Positions 36,991-50,266 of a stretch of DNA of 64,000 nt are shown here, piece after piece; the stretch's first letter is position 1, and each line of letters starts with the position of its first letter. The notes below the pieces were generated by a model that was given only the letters and a program-made list of their open reading frames with translations, searched no databases and was not told the origin of the DNA. The position numbers and the translations under genes were made by a program. The stretch is taken from positions 117,001 to 181,000 of the forward strand of contig JAREIK010002991.1 in NCBI GenBank assembly GCA_029783825.1, given 5' to 3'. This DNA is from Sapria himalayana. Lineage: Eukaryota; Streptophyta; Magnoliopsida; Malpighiales; Rafflesiaceae.

Positions 36991-39900
36991 ATGTAACATT
37001 AATAAGGATAAGTTAAACATCACTATGCCAACATTGAAAATCTATTTGAGATTTCTAACTTTTTATGCTATAAAATAAGATTTCTCTCCTTGAAATATAT
37101 CATAATCTCAATTTTATTTTAGCTTGATAATTTTTTATTATATTATTTAGTTTATCATGTTAGGATTATATTTTTTATTTTCTATTTATTATCGTGGGTT
37201 TTATTTTTATAATATAACATAACATTTAAACTCAATGCCAAATTAATAAATGCATTAATAAAATATTGGGAACAAAGAAACGTGATACAAAATTATAGCA
37301 TTTATAAATGCTTTAACATGGCATTCAATAAATGTTTGATGAACTACAATTTTAACAAATGAAAAAATAGTTTTTTTTATTTAGAACACGAAATGAAAAA
37401 ATATTAATAACCTAATTCCTCAATACACCAATACTTTTATCACAAAAAAATAAATAAAAACTATAAAATAAAATAAAAAAAAAAACTCATCTTGCTGCCG
37501 CAGCCGTTTCAGCAACCATTTCATTTTTAATTAGATAATTTTAACAAAATAATTAAAATTTGTGATGAAAAGACTTTTTTTTCAAAAACATGCTCGTTGT
37601 GCAAATCCTAGTTAGTCAAGCAGAGTGATCTCGCATATCAACATTAAAATCAAACATACGCACTTACTTTTAACTAAAAGATTGTGTTTACTCTTTTTAG
37701 AAATAACCATCATTATCATTGTGAAAATGCATTCTTAATATTGTCATAGTATATTGTATAAATATTAGTTCTACAAATAATTTAACCATTTATCAAACTT
37801 CTAGTCTTTCATATATATCCAACTCGTGATTATTTTAATTCATCATTTTTATTCAAATTTTAATCTAATTTTTAAAAATTCACCTTGATTTTTTCAATCA
37901 TTTATTTATTTGAGTCATATATAACTTCTTTTTTGAATGCATAAATCGATACGATACTCTATTTTTATTTTACATATATAATTCCTAAAAATATCTCAAT
38001 TATTTTATTTTTAATTTGTATCCTCACGGATTTTATCAAACATCCATCTTGATATGTATTTCTTTATTATTTAATTTATTTTTCTTATTATTTCTTTACT
38101 TTATGCTTGGGAGCACCTTATGAGCATTTTGCTACAATCATCTTATGATTGAGAACACCCCACGAATAGGTCCGAATCAAAGTAGCCTAGCATTTGTAAG
38201 TAACTCTTATTTGTATGTTTTATCTTTTTGATTATAAAATTATTATTATTATTTTTGTATTATGCACTTTATGATTATGTGCATATTAGACATACTCCAC
38301 ATGCATTTGTCATGACAAAAAAAAAACTAAAAATTAATATGCTGAGCTTTGAAGACTTGTGAGAAACTTTATAATGTTTGATAAAAATTCTAGAAAGCTC
38401 TAAAGGCTTCAACCCATCTTCTCATTCTAAAATATTTTATGAATTTCTAATGTAGTATAATTATGACATGTGACATAATTTGAATCATTGATAAATGAGA
38501 GCTTGTGTGTATAATATTGTGAATTTAACTTTTATTAATTTGTAACACACTCGTGATGCACAGTAGGCAAGGAGGGAGGAGGATGTACCTAGCACACAAA
38601 GCTCTCACTTTAGCATATAATATATGAAAAATTAATATCTTAATAATATTATTCTCAAAAATCAAAAAGACTACGTCTAATAAGCTTCGCACTCAATATC
38701 AACAATCCCTAGAAAATAATATTTATTATTGTACAAAGACCTAACTTGCGATACATACAAATTACATAATAACTTGTTAATTTATAAGTCATCTCAAAAT
38801 TATTCTTGTTCAGACATTTTTAATTATTGAATTCTTATGAAATTCAGTATGTTATTATTTATATAATCACAAATAAATCCTAGTGTGGGCAGACTATTAT
38901 TTTCATAGAATATGCTAAGTAAATCCTAGATGCACTATGTCTGTGCACATTAGCGTGCACTTTGCACCACATGCACGCAAAAAATTGCTAAATTGTGTGC
39001 AATAGATTGTTGGTGCAATGTGCAACACCAATCCATTGTTGGTGTCAAAATTTGTGTAGGAGCAAGTTACATTGGTGAAAACGAGGGAGCATCTATATGG
39101 TAACATTATGCATATTGCATACATAAAAAAATTTCTAGCAATAGACATATTATACAAATAAATGATATATCAAAAAAAGTTATGCCAATTATTTTCATAA
39201 AAAATATTCTAATGGAAACTTCTTATTTGCTATTATCATAACCATATATTAGTTCTCACGTAATTACTTCATTGTGATGCTGATAATAGATCATATAAAA
39301 TTTCTCTAAGTAATAAATATTTCACATCCACCAAATAATATAGTTCTAGTGACTAATATTATTATTTTAGATACCGAGTCACAAATTGATCAACTAGTAA
39401 TTATATCATAGATAATTTCTATTTGTTCAATATTTTTTATTTTTTTCCTTGATATGATAATAGTAAATATCAAACTATCAAAAATTATTTAATGTTACAA
39501 CATTAAACTTAATATTTTGTTTCTTTCATGTATTTGTTTTATCCCACATTAAGTTGACAATCTTTTTCATAAAATTATCTTTAAATTTAACTCAGACTCT
39601 AACTAGAGATATCAGACAAGTCAGTTCAAGTCATAGAGCCTATTTTTGTGTGCTTAACAAGGGCATAGTGAGTGGTCAAGATGACTATGAGGTATTCATG
39701 CATGGATTGATGACCCACTGGATAAATTGGTGTCCTCATTGCTATCAGATGGCAATCTAGGTTTGTACGAGAAAAAACTAGGTGCTTTTAGGCTAGCCTG
39801 GGATCACATGTCATACTCGAGTCCGAGATCATAGTTTGCATTACGCAATGCACAACCAGAGCATGACTCAAATGCCATAATAATAATATATTAAAATATA

Positions 39901-40583
39901 TATCTGATATCTTTCATACTTATTGTACTATTTCTCAAATTATATATTAGACATGTAGTGTTGGCACTCCCTTTTTATAAGTTTTCTAAAATATTTTTGT
40001 AAGGATATAATTTTAACCAAAAATTATTAAATCAACCAATTTTTTCTTCTATATGTTCTCATTGTCCTTTCAAATATTATATTACAAAATGAGATTATTT
40101 ATTTTCCCAATCAAAATTTTTGAAAATATATATTTTATTCGTGATCTCTCATCATTATGTATCGAAATAACACTTAAGATGACAAAGTATATCTTTTTAA
40201 TTACTCCAATATTTAAAAAAGATTAAAATATCATTCATCTAAATCTGATAGAGCATTAAAGAATAATAATCACTTTTTTGAGTAAGATTTATATACTTCT
40301 ATGAATCTTTTACTTTTCTTCACATTTCTATAATATCCTATTGATTAAGAGAGATGTTTACTCATCAACTATTTCTAAACTTATTAATTCACATTATGAT
40401 AATACGCATATCATTATCATGCATACTAATAAATATACAACAAATAACTTGAGAAAGATAAAGATTACCTTGGAATGAGAATATTTGAATCTCTCTTTAG
40501 TCCAAATAATCTGGTAGCTCTTAAGTCTATTTACTCTCAACTCAAGATAATCCAAGATTCAAAAAACTTGATACTCATCTCAT
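36991..40583. other. AT-rich intergenic DNA
   Basis: No domain recognised. GTGAGAGAATGTAAC at about 36989 looks like a polypurine tract and LTR start, but no other end was found. Two slightly GC-richer patches (38915-39160, with TGCAC-type repeats, and 39580-39870) contain open frames without recognisable similarity. Confidence 0.4.
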
Positions 40584-40754
40584 AAGGAGCTTAGCTGATT
40601 GGGACTTTTGATAATATTCAGGAGGTCACAAGTTCAAATCTTATTGGTGGGAGGTACTAAGAGATATTTCTTACCTGCTCGATTCTCCGAATACCAATGG
40701 GATGTAGGAGCCCACGTAAGTGGGTCCTAAAGTTCTTGGTTTACAAAAAAAAAT
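40584..40754 (+). mobile_element. tRNA-derived SINE, copy 2
   Basis: Diverged copy of the element at 1041: head GGAGCTTAGCTG, B-box-like AGTTCAAATCT (40631-40641), body motif CCCACGTAAGTGGG and tail CTTGGTTTAC followed by nine A. The oligo(A) end fits LINE-assisted insertion. Confidence 0.75.
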
Positions 40755-41099
40755 AGACTTGACCACCTATAAGTTAGAGTTAATACTAGAAAAATGAGAC
40801 ATACAATATGATCAAATTTAGGTAGAATCTTCCATCAAAACTAGATGATTCGACCATTATTATTCTGATCTTGATATTTCAATTTCTTTTTAAAAAAATA
40901 AAAAAATTGCAGACATTACTCTATTTTACACGTGTTGTTGTTTTTTAACTATTATTTGGTGTCATTTAGTACAACTCATAATGATATTATCAAATAGAAT
41001 TTTTTTAAGACTATCTCACTAACTATAATATTGGACCATAATATAAGACAAAGAAACTAATACTTCAACCTATAAGAATATTTATTATTAGTTGCAATA

Positions 41100-41345
41100 T
41101 AGATTTATTGTATTTTCTTTAAATAAAGATTTCCTACTTCATGAGAGATATATTATATTTCAAATAAAATATGTGATTGACATGTTCTCATGTCAATTAA
41201 TCTTTAAGATTGTGCTCCAGAAAATACTCCTATTGAGTAGAGTATTAATTTTTTATCTGATTTAAACTCTTGAGTTAAATATATTATATATAAGAGAATA
41301 ATAAATAGATTAATTATTTAATTATGAATAAACTAAATATATTTT
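41100..41345 (+). pseudogene. Possible copia pol scrap
   Basis: The translation includes QIKYVIDMFS and, further on, an RIINRLI- and MNKLNI-like segment, resembling the RKYVLDLL and RLVGKLIYLT region after copia reverse transcriptase. The match is short and broken, so this is tentative. Confidence 0.3.
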
Positions 41346-42600
41346 TTTATAATCGATAATATTACTTATTTCTTGGATTTTTCAAATGTTCCTCTTGATT
41401 ATTTAACTATTACTAAAACAAATATAATTTATAGTTAATATAGTTAGTATGAATATTATTTCACGAGCTAAACTTGATTCACAAGTTTCTACTCGACCCA
41501 TGACACAACTTAAGAATAATTTGTAACCTAGAATAAATTTAGCATGGAGCAAGTTGATGATTCAAGTCATCTAATGACAGATGATATTAAGGCACAAAGA
41601 CTAACCTTCCAAACTTAGATTTTCAAAAGTCAAGCCACAAAGACTAATTATGCAACTCATCAAGATTTACTATGATGGATACAAATGAGCAACTCATCAA
41701 AGATTATTGTGTGCTATAGGCCAAGCAATTAGAGTACTATTGTACTTTTAGCATACACTTCAAAAGTTTAAATATTACAAGAATATTCATTATATATTTT
41801 AATTAAAAAAATAATTATACATGATAGAATGTAAGCTTGATCATATAAAAATATTTGAATCCATCAAAAACTTTCATCATAAATTATGTATAATAAACTT
41901 CTTATACTCGATAACCTCTAGAAACTAATAAGAATAAATATCTAAATTATGAACTCCTATGATAAAAACACAAAAATTAAAAAAAATACATGTGATAACC
42001 AAAAAAAATCATTTTTATGAATGTGTTGAATTAACTGGATGATAATTATTTTAGGTCATATGTGATATTCTACAATTTACAAATTGAATCAAGCATCTAG
42101 GTATGAAAATCACATGTGTTTTCATATACATCTTCTCTTTTATATATGATGATGAAAAATATTCTTCATTTCCAAAAATAAATAACTCAATCATTAAAAA
42201 ATTATAAAAATAATATTTTATGCCCTACAGAAAGTTATGGACTTTAACAAGAGATGGAAAATCAATCCTTTAGGTATATCAAAAGTGAAATATGTTTATC
42301 TCTTTCAATATGGCATGTCCTTGCTTTAAATAAAAAAATATTTCAAAAGAAGATCGGAGTACATTGGTACACTCACAATATGAAATGAAGTGTGAAAAAA
42401 ATAAAGAAATATTATGATATGTAATTATAGGACAAATTAATGTTGAGCCATTAAAAAATTACCAAAGAGAAAAAATATTACAGCATAAATTCATACTATT
42501 TTATAATTCTAATAACATAAAAAATAAAAATATATACTCTAAGCCATTTTTTAAGAGAAAAGCTGATTTATTATTTATCAACGCAATAAGAAACAAAATT
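41346..42600. other. AT-rich, nothing recognised
   Basis: I looked on the minus strand for further exons of the SIL1-like gene whose start is at 43786 and found none. Confidence 0.45.
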
Positions 42601-42826
42601 ATTTTATTTTATCAAGAATTCTTTTATCCCACTCACTAAATTTAATGGAGGATTTGTCGAACAACCCTGATTACGTAACTAATCTAGGACTCTCTGGAAC
42701 AAATGCAACCAACACACAGTGAGTAAAGAACCACGCAGCATAACTGAGTCGTAGATGTGATTTAAACAGCACCCAATAAACAGGGACATTTGAAAAGAGG
42801 TTCCCAGGAAGAAGGAAAAAGCAAAC

Positions 42827-43786
42827 CATTAGCATTGTCAACCGGCTCAACTAGTAAAAGAATCTCCTGCATTGCACTGAGATTTTCATCACGAGACAGA
42901 GAAGTATTTTCCAGGTCACGTATTGCCCTCTGCATCAGCTGCACATCCGTAGGTGTTTTCCACTCGTTCAATAATTCCTGCAACAGATATAAGGAGTTGT
43001 TAGGATCGTCGTGCTTTTTAGTAATGGCTAAATTCGCCCCGGAGAGTTTGTTGAGATGAGGAAAAAGCCATGCTGGTATTATACCCCCCTAACGTACGCG
43101 ACCGGGTCAGAATGAACACAAAACGGAACGCGTCAAAGATCAAAATAAAACAATAATAGCAGGCACAAAGGGTTGTTCGAGGAGATGAGCGGCTTTCCCA
43201 GATCAGGGTCCCGGTATCATGTCCAACTTAATTACAACATCGCGATAATTTTTCATTCGATCAGACTAAAACACCGTGACTAAAAAAGCATGGAATTCAA
43301 ACCGTAATTTCTGTTTGACGCTGCTTAAGCCCTCGAGAAGATGGACGCTAGAGATCTCGCGCTGTTTCGTTTAGCTTATCTGGATCTGAGTGCCCTGGTG
43401 AAATGGAAGTAGAATAAAACGCAATCCTGCTTTCTTCCAGAAAAACGAAAATAGAGAAACAGAAATTATGTACAAAATCACGAAAGAGAATTGCCGCTTG
43501 TACCAATTGCCCATTTTAACATTCCATCTAGAAAATAAAAACCGCCGTCCAAAGGGTTCGCATCATTGCCACCCGAATCAGCAAACGGCTCCTCCAAGCG
43601 CAGAAGATCGGATTCATCGTTTGAGCCCGAGCCCGACCAGTATGGTAATTCGAACAAGGAAGTTGCGTTTCCACGCTCTCCATGGGCAGCAACGGCAAAC
43701 GAATCCGTTTGCACCGACAACAAGAACAGCGCCGTCCGGGCCACCAACGCCCCCAGAGATTTGGGCAGCGCACCTCGTCGTCGCAT
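42827..43786 (-). pseudogene. 5' part of an ER Hsp70 nucleotide-exchange factor (SIL1/HspBP1 family), nonsense in exon 2
   Basis: The family releases ADP from BiP-type Hsp70 in the ER lumen. Three exons fit. Exon 1 (43786-43504, 283 bp) starts MRRRGALPK, has a hydrophobic signal-like stretch ALVARTALFLLSV and ends with the hallmark LDGMLKWAIG; its donor is GTACAA. Exon 2 (43394-43303, 92 bp) follows TTTCACCAG, begins HSDPDKLNETARDL and continues into LKQRQTEI; donor GTTTGA. Exon 3 (42977-42827, 151 bp) follows TGTTGCAG, carries WKTPTDVQLMQRAIRDLENT and LLLVEPVDNAN, and ends at GTTTGC. Phases join correctly (1, 0, 1). In exon 2 the codon after ARDL is TAG (43350-43348) where the family has Gln, so translation would stop before the armadillo-type repeats. 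Exon 4 and beyond were not found downstream. I infer a pseudogene or a truncated duplicate. Confidence 0.8.
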
Positions 43787-43829
43787 GCTTTCTTCCCCTG
43801 CTGTATGAACCTTGAAAACATAATTTAGA

Positions 43830-43845
43830 AATATAAAATTTATAG
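43830..43845 (-). promoter_or_regulatory. Possible TATA box of the SIL1-like gene
   Basis: On the minus strand a TATAAATTTTATAT stretch lies about 45-60 bases upstream of the ATG at 43786. A start site about 30 bases downstream would skip the out-of-frame ATG at 43821 and leave a very short leader. Confidence 0.3.
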
Positions 43846-44119
43846 AAGTAAAATTAAAAAAAAAACATAGAGAGAGAAATTAGAAACAAAACTTTAGAGA
43901 GTTAGAAAATTTAGAAAAATAAACTTTAGAGACCGAAACATAATCCTTTCTTAATATCAAACTTGCATGGCGCAAACATAATCTCTATGATAATAATTGC
44001 AGGTGAAAAATATACCAGTGTCAACTGAAGCTCATTCACAAGTTTTACAGATAATACTTCATTGTATAATCATTTCCATGGTAAATATTATATTTTAAAA
44101 TTATAAAAATTTAAATTAT

Positions 44120-44330
44120 GTATTTTATCACCATAATGATGACATGGCATTTTATATAGTATTTTAGATTTTATTTTTAAAAGTTAGTTAAATTTAGTCG
44201 AAGTTGTTAGCTAAAATAGATAGTATTTTGGAGTTATTTTAAAAAAATAATTAGTTAAAATAGATAACATAATATTTTAATATATTTTGAGTGGCTATTT
44301 TAGATAGACTTGTTAGAGATGCTCTTATGG
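44120..44330. mobile_element. MITE end of the GAGCATCTCTAAC type
   Basis: AGCTAAAATAGATAG-like repeats lead to TGTTAGAGATGCTCTTA, the inverted form of a common plant MITE terminus. The opposite end was not found. The AGCTAAAATAG words also occur in the element at 53231. Confidence 0.4.
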
Positions 44331-44808
44331 TGACATTAATTTTTATGGTGAAACTTGCACATACATGATATTCTAATAAAAGATATTCATCTATAATCTA
44401 TATAAATTTCCAGGCCACATTTTTTATAGAGATTAAAATAATCTATAAATCATAGTGTCGTGATCCATGGTCTAATAGATTCCATCAATTTTGCCTTATT
44501 TTTTCATTAGACAACTAATAAGTAAGGTATTGGGGATGCAGTGTTTAGAATTTGCAAATATTTTTATGCTCGAACTCTAGCATCTTGGATTCCACAAGGT
44601 TAGTGGCAGGTATTCTTTAAACTTTCATTGTATATTAAGACTTCAAGTTGAGGAGTTAATATATAGGTAGAATAAATATTTATTATTATTTTTTTGATAC
44701 AGTAACTTGTTTTGTGTTAGTATAAATTTTCACTTCTTTCATTAGTAATTATAGATTTAAACTTAACTTTTATTATATGTAAATTGATAAAATATAGTTT
44801 TTTTTGTT
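44331..44808. other. AT-rich, nothing recognised
   Basis: No coding signal or transposon end seen. Confidence 0.4.
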
Positions 44809-44873
44809 CTCTCACTCTCTCTCTACCTATTTCTCTCTCTCTCTATGTCTATCTCTCACTCTCTCTCTACCTA

Positions 44874-44908
<35 letters not shown>

Positions 44909-44911
44909 TGA
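44809..44911. repeat. CT / GT / TA compound microsatellite
   Basis: A CT-rich run with a duplicated phrase CTCACTCTCTCTCTACCTAT is followed by (GT)n and (TA)n. The 60-codon open frame across it is a by-product. Confidence 0.8.
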
Positions 44912-46220
44912 TTTAAGGTGTCAGAGAAGTATAAAATCAAGTTTATTTCAAATGGTAATGTATTAAAATCAAGTTTTTTTTCTTTTTAAACAAAAAAAAA
45001 GTTGAAATTTTTATGTTTGAACCAAATTTGAATGTATTAAAGCTAGTTCCTTTAAGCACTCACCACTTTTCTATTTGGGAAGGTTCTTGTTATACCTAAG
45101 CAGAGACATACAATTTAAAGACCATGTTTGAGCCACACAATGAGTTGGCAACCTCGGCTTTATTGGTTTTCCACTTGAGCTTTCTTTACGCCTATGTCAA
45201 TACTTTAACTTTACTGTGTCTTATATAGACATCATTTCTTCCTTGCAGCCATACATTACTTTATAGCATCGTTATATTTGTCTCCAAGAATACTGGTCTA
45301 AACTAGTTAGCTGAGTTGTGTTTGTTGGCTAATCCTACAAGGTTGCTAACTTGCTATAGGTAACTAGCAACATAAGATATTTTTAGATAAACTAGATTTA
45401 TGTTCCATAAACAGATGCGATCATATGAATTCGTGGGGAGAACATTTTTGAGTTGCAGGTTAAAAGCAATAATTGCTTACTTAAGCATTACTAAAATTCC
45501 AACTTAATCATGGCACAAGCATTCCCTGCTTGTTCATATTTTTGTGCCTTGTCCATGCAAAGAAGAGAAACAATTTGGATCACTTGTATTTATTGGTGGA
45601 ATATTTGTTATGAACCTACTCTGTATTGTATGTTATCTACTTTGTAGTTTAGTTTACACACCCAAATAAATATTTGGATAGGCGCCACCAATCATAGAAC
45701 ACAACGTAACCTAAGTCTATCAGCCATGGCTCTATCGTTGATAATGATATATTGGGGATGGTATTTTTAGCTTCCATTCGGCTGGATTGTTGTTCCACAT
45801 GGTAGGTGTACATCCATGTGTATCAATTGATTCTTCTTGCAATAGTTTTTTTTTTTGTGTTGATTGCAAATTGTGTTGAATTTGGGTTTCTAGAATTTAT
45901 GGTTCTTATTATGATCATGCATGATCGATTATTTAGTAGCTACAATTCTTTTTTTTTTCCAAATACTTTTTTTCACTATTTTTGAAGAAAGACATGCCCG
46001 TCATAGTATGTTCCTCATATACATTTGTTAATATGCATGCTTGTGTTGCTGCACTTTACATATACATTTAATATATGTGCTAGTGTTGATGGGCCTCCCA
46101 TATACATCAAAGTGGGTCTTATTATTTAGATTTGAAGCAATACGTGTATGTAGTATTATTACACCTCTCAAATTTAGAAGTATAAGACTTGATGGGTTAG
46201 TGGCTTCATGCACATGATAA
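44912..46220. other. Intergenic DNA of moderate AT content
   Basis: Less AT-rich than most of the window but I recognise no exon or element. Confidence 0.35.
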
Positions 46221-46357
46221 ATAATATATATTTATATATTTATATATAAATATATTTAAATACATAAATATGTAAATACATAAATATGTAAATACATAAA
46301 TATGTAAATATATAAATATTTACATATATAAATATATAACTATATAAATATATAAAT
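46221..46357. repeat. 8/16-bp minisatellite left of the gypsy element
   Basis: AAATACATAAATATGT repeats as 16-bp units (two related octamers) grading into ATATAAAT variants. Similar octamers (ATGTATTT, ATAAATAC) recur right of the element at 51345-51470. Confidence 0.7.
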
Positions 46358-46390
46358 ATATTTCATTTTTGGAATAAATAACTAACATAA

Positions 46391-49250
46391 TATACTGTGA
46401 ATATGAGGATATTTTTCTTGATGAATTACCAGTATTGCCCCCGGCACGGGAATGTGGATTTTTGTATTGAGTTACATCCCGGTACATCATCCATTTCTAT
46501 GACTCCACATAGGATGACACCGATTGAATTACAAGTACTAAAGGTCTAGATAAAAGATTTGTTGGACAAGGGTTTAATTAGACCCAATACTTCACCTTGG
46601 GGTGCTTTGGTTTTATTTGCAAAGAAAGATAAAACACTTCGACTGTGCATTGATTATTGATAGTTGAATAGGGTTATGATAAAGAATCGATATCCATTAC
46701 CAAGGATTGATAATTTATTTGATCAGATAAAAGGAGCATGGGTCTTTTCCAAAATAGATATTCGTACTGGATATCATTAGTTGCATGTCAGGGAGGTTGA
46801 TATCTCTAAGACAGCATTTAGAACACAGTATTGGCATTTTGAGTTTACAGTAATGCCTTTCGGATTAACGAATGCCCCAGCAGCATTAATTGATCTTATG
46901 CATAGAATATTTTAGCCATATTTAGATTATTTTATTGTGATTTTTGTAGATGTTATTTTGATTTATTCTTAGTTCGAAGGAGAGCATAAGAATCATTTAC
47001 ATTTTATTCTCCAAAATTTGAGAGAACATAAGTTGTATGTCAAGTTTGGTAAATATGACTTTTGGTTGATAGAAGTAAAATTTTTGGGACTTGAAGTATC
47101 AGCTACAAGTATCTCAGTGGACCCTAAAAATGTCAGGGCGGTCATGAGTTGGGAGAGGCCAAAGTCAGTTTTTGAAATAAGTAGTTTTTAGGGATTGACT
47201 GGGTATTACATAAGGTTTATTGAGAATCTTTCATGGTTAGCTGCTCTAATGACTAGATTGACCAGGAAGGAAGTCATGTATGAGTGGATTGATTAATGTG
47301 AAAAGGAATTCCATGAATTGAAAAGTAAACTTACTTCATCACCTATTCTGATAATTCCAGATAGGATGCAGAAATATACAGTATATTGTGATGCCTCAAA
47401 AGATGGATTGGGATGTGTTGTGATGTAATCTGAAAGAGTGATAGCTTATGGTTAAAGACAGTTAACGAATCATGAGAGAAATTACCACACGTATGATATA
47501 GACTTGGCGGCTATAATCTTTGCTTTAAAAATATGATGATACTATTTATATGCGGAGCAATTTGAGGTATATCCAGATCATAAAAGTATAAAATATATCT
47601 TTACAGAGCAAGATCTTAACATGAGACAACATCGATGGAAGGAGTATCTAAAAGATTATGATTTTACTTTGCATTACCATTTAGGTAAGACAAATGTGGT
47701 GGCTGATGCAATTTGTCGAAGTCATGAGGTGCACCAGCTAGTATAGCTTCGTGGGAATGTGATATGCATGAAACAGTGGGACGATTCAGCTTACAATATA
47801 GCAATCGAAGTCAGAGTATTATCAAGAGTTTAGCAGCTATACTTTCACTATTAAATAAGGTGGTTGAGATACAAAAATAAGATGCAGTTTTATTATCTAT
47901 AAAGAATTGAGTAGAGACTGGTACGTGAGATGAAGGTTGGGCTATTCATTTGGAATGTAGTCTTCGGTTTAGGGGACGGATTGTGGTTCTCCAGATAGTA
48001 TAATTGAGAGAGGATATTCTTAAGGAATTTCATTATTCTCATTTTACAATACATCTAGGTGGAAAAAAGATGTATAATGATCTTCGTCGCTAGTATTACT
48101 GGAATGGGATGAAGAGGCATATTGGGAATTTTGTTCGACGATGCCTCATGTGTCAGTAGATAAAGGCTTAGCATCAAAGGCTAGCAGGATTACTCCCGCC
48201 TTTGGAGATAGCAGAGTGGAAATAGAAACATCTCACGAAAGATTTTGTGACTCACTTGTCAAGGAAATCACGAAAACATGATACTGTGTGGGTAATTGTA
48301 GACAAGCTTATAAAGTCTGCCCATTTTCTAGCAATGCGAATGAATTTTACACGCGAGAAATTATGTAGGTTATACATACGAGATTTTGTTCGATTACATG
48401 GAGTGGTAGTATCGATTGTATCGAATAGGGATCCCCAATTTATAGCTTATTTTTGGAAAAGTTTTTAGAAAGCAATGGGAACATTATTTTGGAAAGTGCC
48501 ATACATGTTTTGAAAGATATGTTGCGAGCATGTTGTCTAGATTTCAAAGGTAGCTGGGAAGAACATCTGCCTTTGGTCGAGTTTGCCTATAACAATAGTT
48601 ATCATTGAAGCATCCAAATGACAACATATGAAGCATTGTATAGAAGACCATGTCGATCTCCAGTTTGTGGGCTGAGGTGGGAGACCGATCCATTACGGGT
48701 CCAGATATGATTAGAGATATCCTAGAGAAAGTAGTTTTGATATGACAACGTCTTATTATAGCACAAAGTTGTTAGAAAAGTTATGCTGATAAAAGAAGAC
48801 GACCCCTAGAATATGAAGTAAGAGATCATGTTTCTTGAAAGTGATGCCAAAAAGGAGAGTAATCAGATTTGGTAAGTGTAAAAAGTTATCACCAAGATAT
48901 ATTGAGCCATTCGAATACTCGAGAATGTGGGTTTGGTTACTCATCGATAGGCATTATCACCATATTTATCTGGTGTCCACAAGATATTTTCACATTTCTA
49001 TGCTTAGAAAATATATTCCTTATCCAACTCATGTAATGGATTGGGGCGAATTAGTTATTGACGCAGATGCATCATTTAAAGAAATGCAGTGCGAATCATT
49101 TATAATCGAGATCAATTTTGCGACGCAAAACTGTGAGACTAGTAAAAGTGATATGACATTATCAAGGAATAGAAGAAGCAACATGGGAACGTGAAGACAC
49201 GATGCGTGTTGCTTATCCTTTTTATTTGAAAATTAAGGTATGTATTTTAG
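46391..49250 (+). pseudogene. Gypsy pol remnant: RT, RNase H, integrase, chromodomain-like tail
   Basis: The translation reads, with many stops, through PARECG and [56 protein letters not shown] (46850-46890) and FVDVILIYS (46938-46970, where the catalytic YADD has lost its second Asp). RNase H follows with YCDASKDGLGCVV and LAAIIFALK. Integrase has the zinc-finger end CLMCQ, DFVTHLSRKSRKHDTVWVIV (48240-48300) and SNRDPQF. The tail has DWGELVIDADASF and, after frameshifts, a WERED-like segment followed by AYP, typical of the C-terminal chromodomain of Tekay elements. Most damage is TAG/TGA in place of CAG/CGA/TGG codons, as expected from methyl-C deamination. Confidence 0.85.
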
Positions 49251-49343
49251 TAATTTAAAAATTATTTAACTTCAGAATATGTTTATAAGTTCAAAGGTGT
49301 AATTGTGAGAATTTTGGGACGAAATTCTTTAAGGAGGAGAGAA

Positions 49344-50216
49344 TGTGAAATCTCGAAAAAAAATTGAATAAATAACTAACATAAATTGATTTCTGAAAAT
49401 AAAGGACAAAATGATAATTTGGTAATAATAAAAAATAATCTAAAAATTTTAGAGCCATTATGATAAAATGCATGTTGTTATTGAATTCGTCTTGGAAAAT
49501 ATCGCTATGGTATCAAATTTCGTTAAATTCTCAGAAAATCAGAGTTTAATATATATTTATTTAATTAAATAATTATTAGAATATTTTAAAAAAATGTTGA
49601 TCAACCGAATGAACGCGCCACGTCATTTGCACGTGGCCGTGCCTGCGCGGGCAGTCCTTCGGCTGTCCAGGTGTCAACCTAAAAGGAAAAAAAAATTATC
49701 ATTATTAATTAATGATATTAAATTAAAAAAAATAAGAGAAAAAAACATCAAGAATCTGGAAAATGGGAGAAAAACTGAAAAAAAATGATCGGCGCCGGAG
49801 AGAGAGACGGCACATAAAAAATATATATATGAATTTTCTTTTAATCATAACGGATTATTCTGGAATCGGAATGAAATAATTCAAGAACTAAAGTTACTCT
49901 ACACGACTAGATCTTCACATTGATATTAAATCTATAAAGTTTTTGTGAAATTTTCCGAAAGATAGTAGTTTTCTCTTATCAGAATTTATTTCTATTTAAT
50001 GACCAGAAGTGATAATATTTTATATTTCAATTCGAATTGTTAGAAATTTTATTGGAAATAATTAATTGGGGAAAAGTTAAGAATTTTAGTAAGTAAAAAT
50101 TAGTACAGAACGAATTAGATTTGGATTGTTAAAATTATGTATGGAACATGGCTTAAATTAGGCATAATTACATTTCATATGCACGAGAATATTCCATTTA
50201 CATTAGTGAGTGCATG

Positions 50217-50266
<50 letters not shown>

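Noticed and set aside
42600..42826. Possible exon 4 of the SIL1-like gene after TTGTTCCAG on the minus strand
   Set aside because: The following sequence hits a stop at once and does not match the family.
43468..43815. Plus-strand open frames across the SIL1-like exon 1
   Set aside because: They are shadows of the minus-strand coding exon, whose splice sites and conserved motifs fit the minus strand only.
43528..43821. Upstream ATG at 43821 as the start of the SIL1-like gene
   Set aside because: It is in a different frame from the conserved exon 1 and gives a product without family features.
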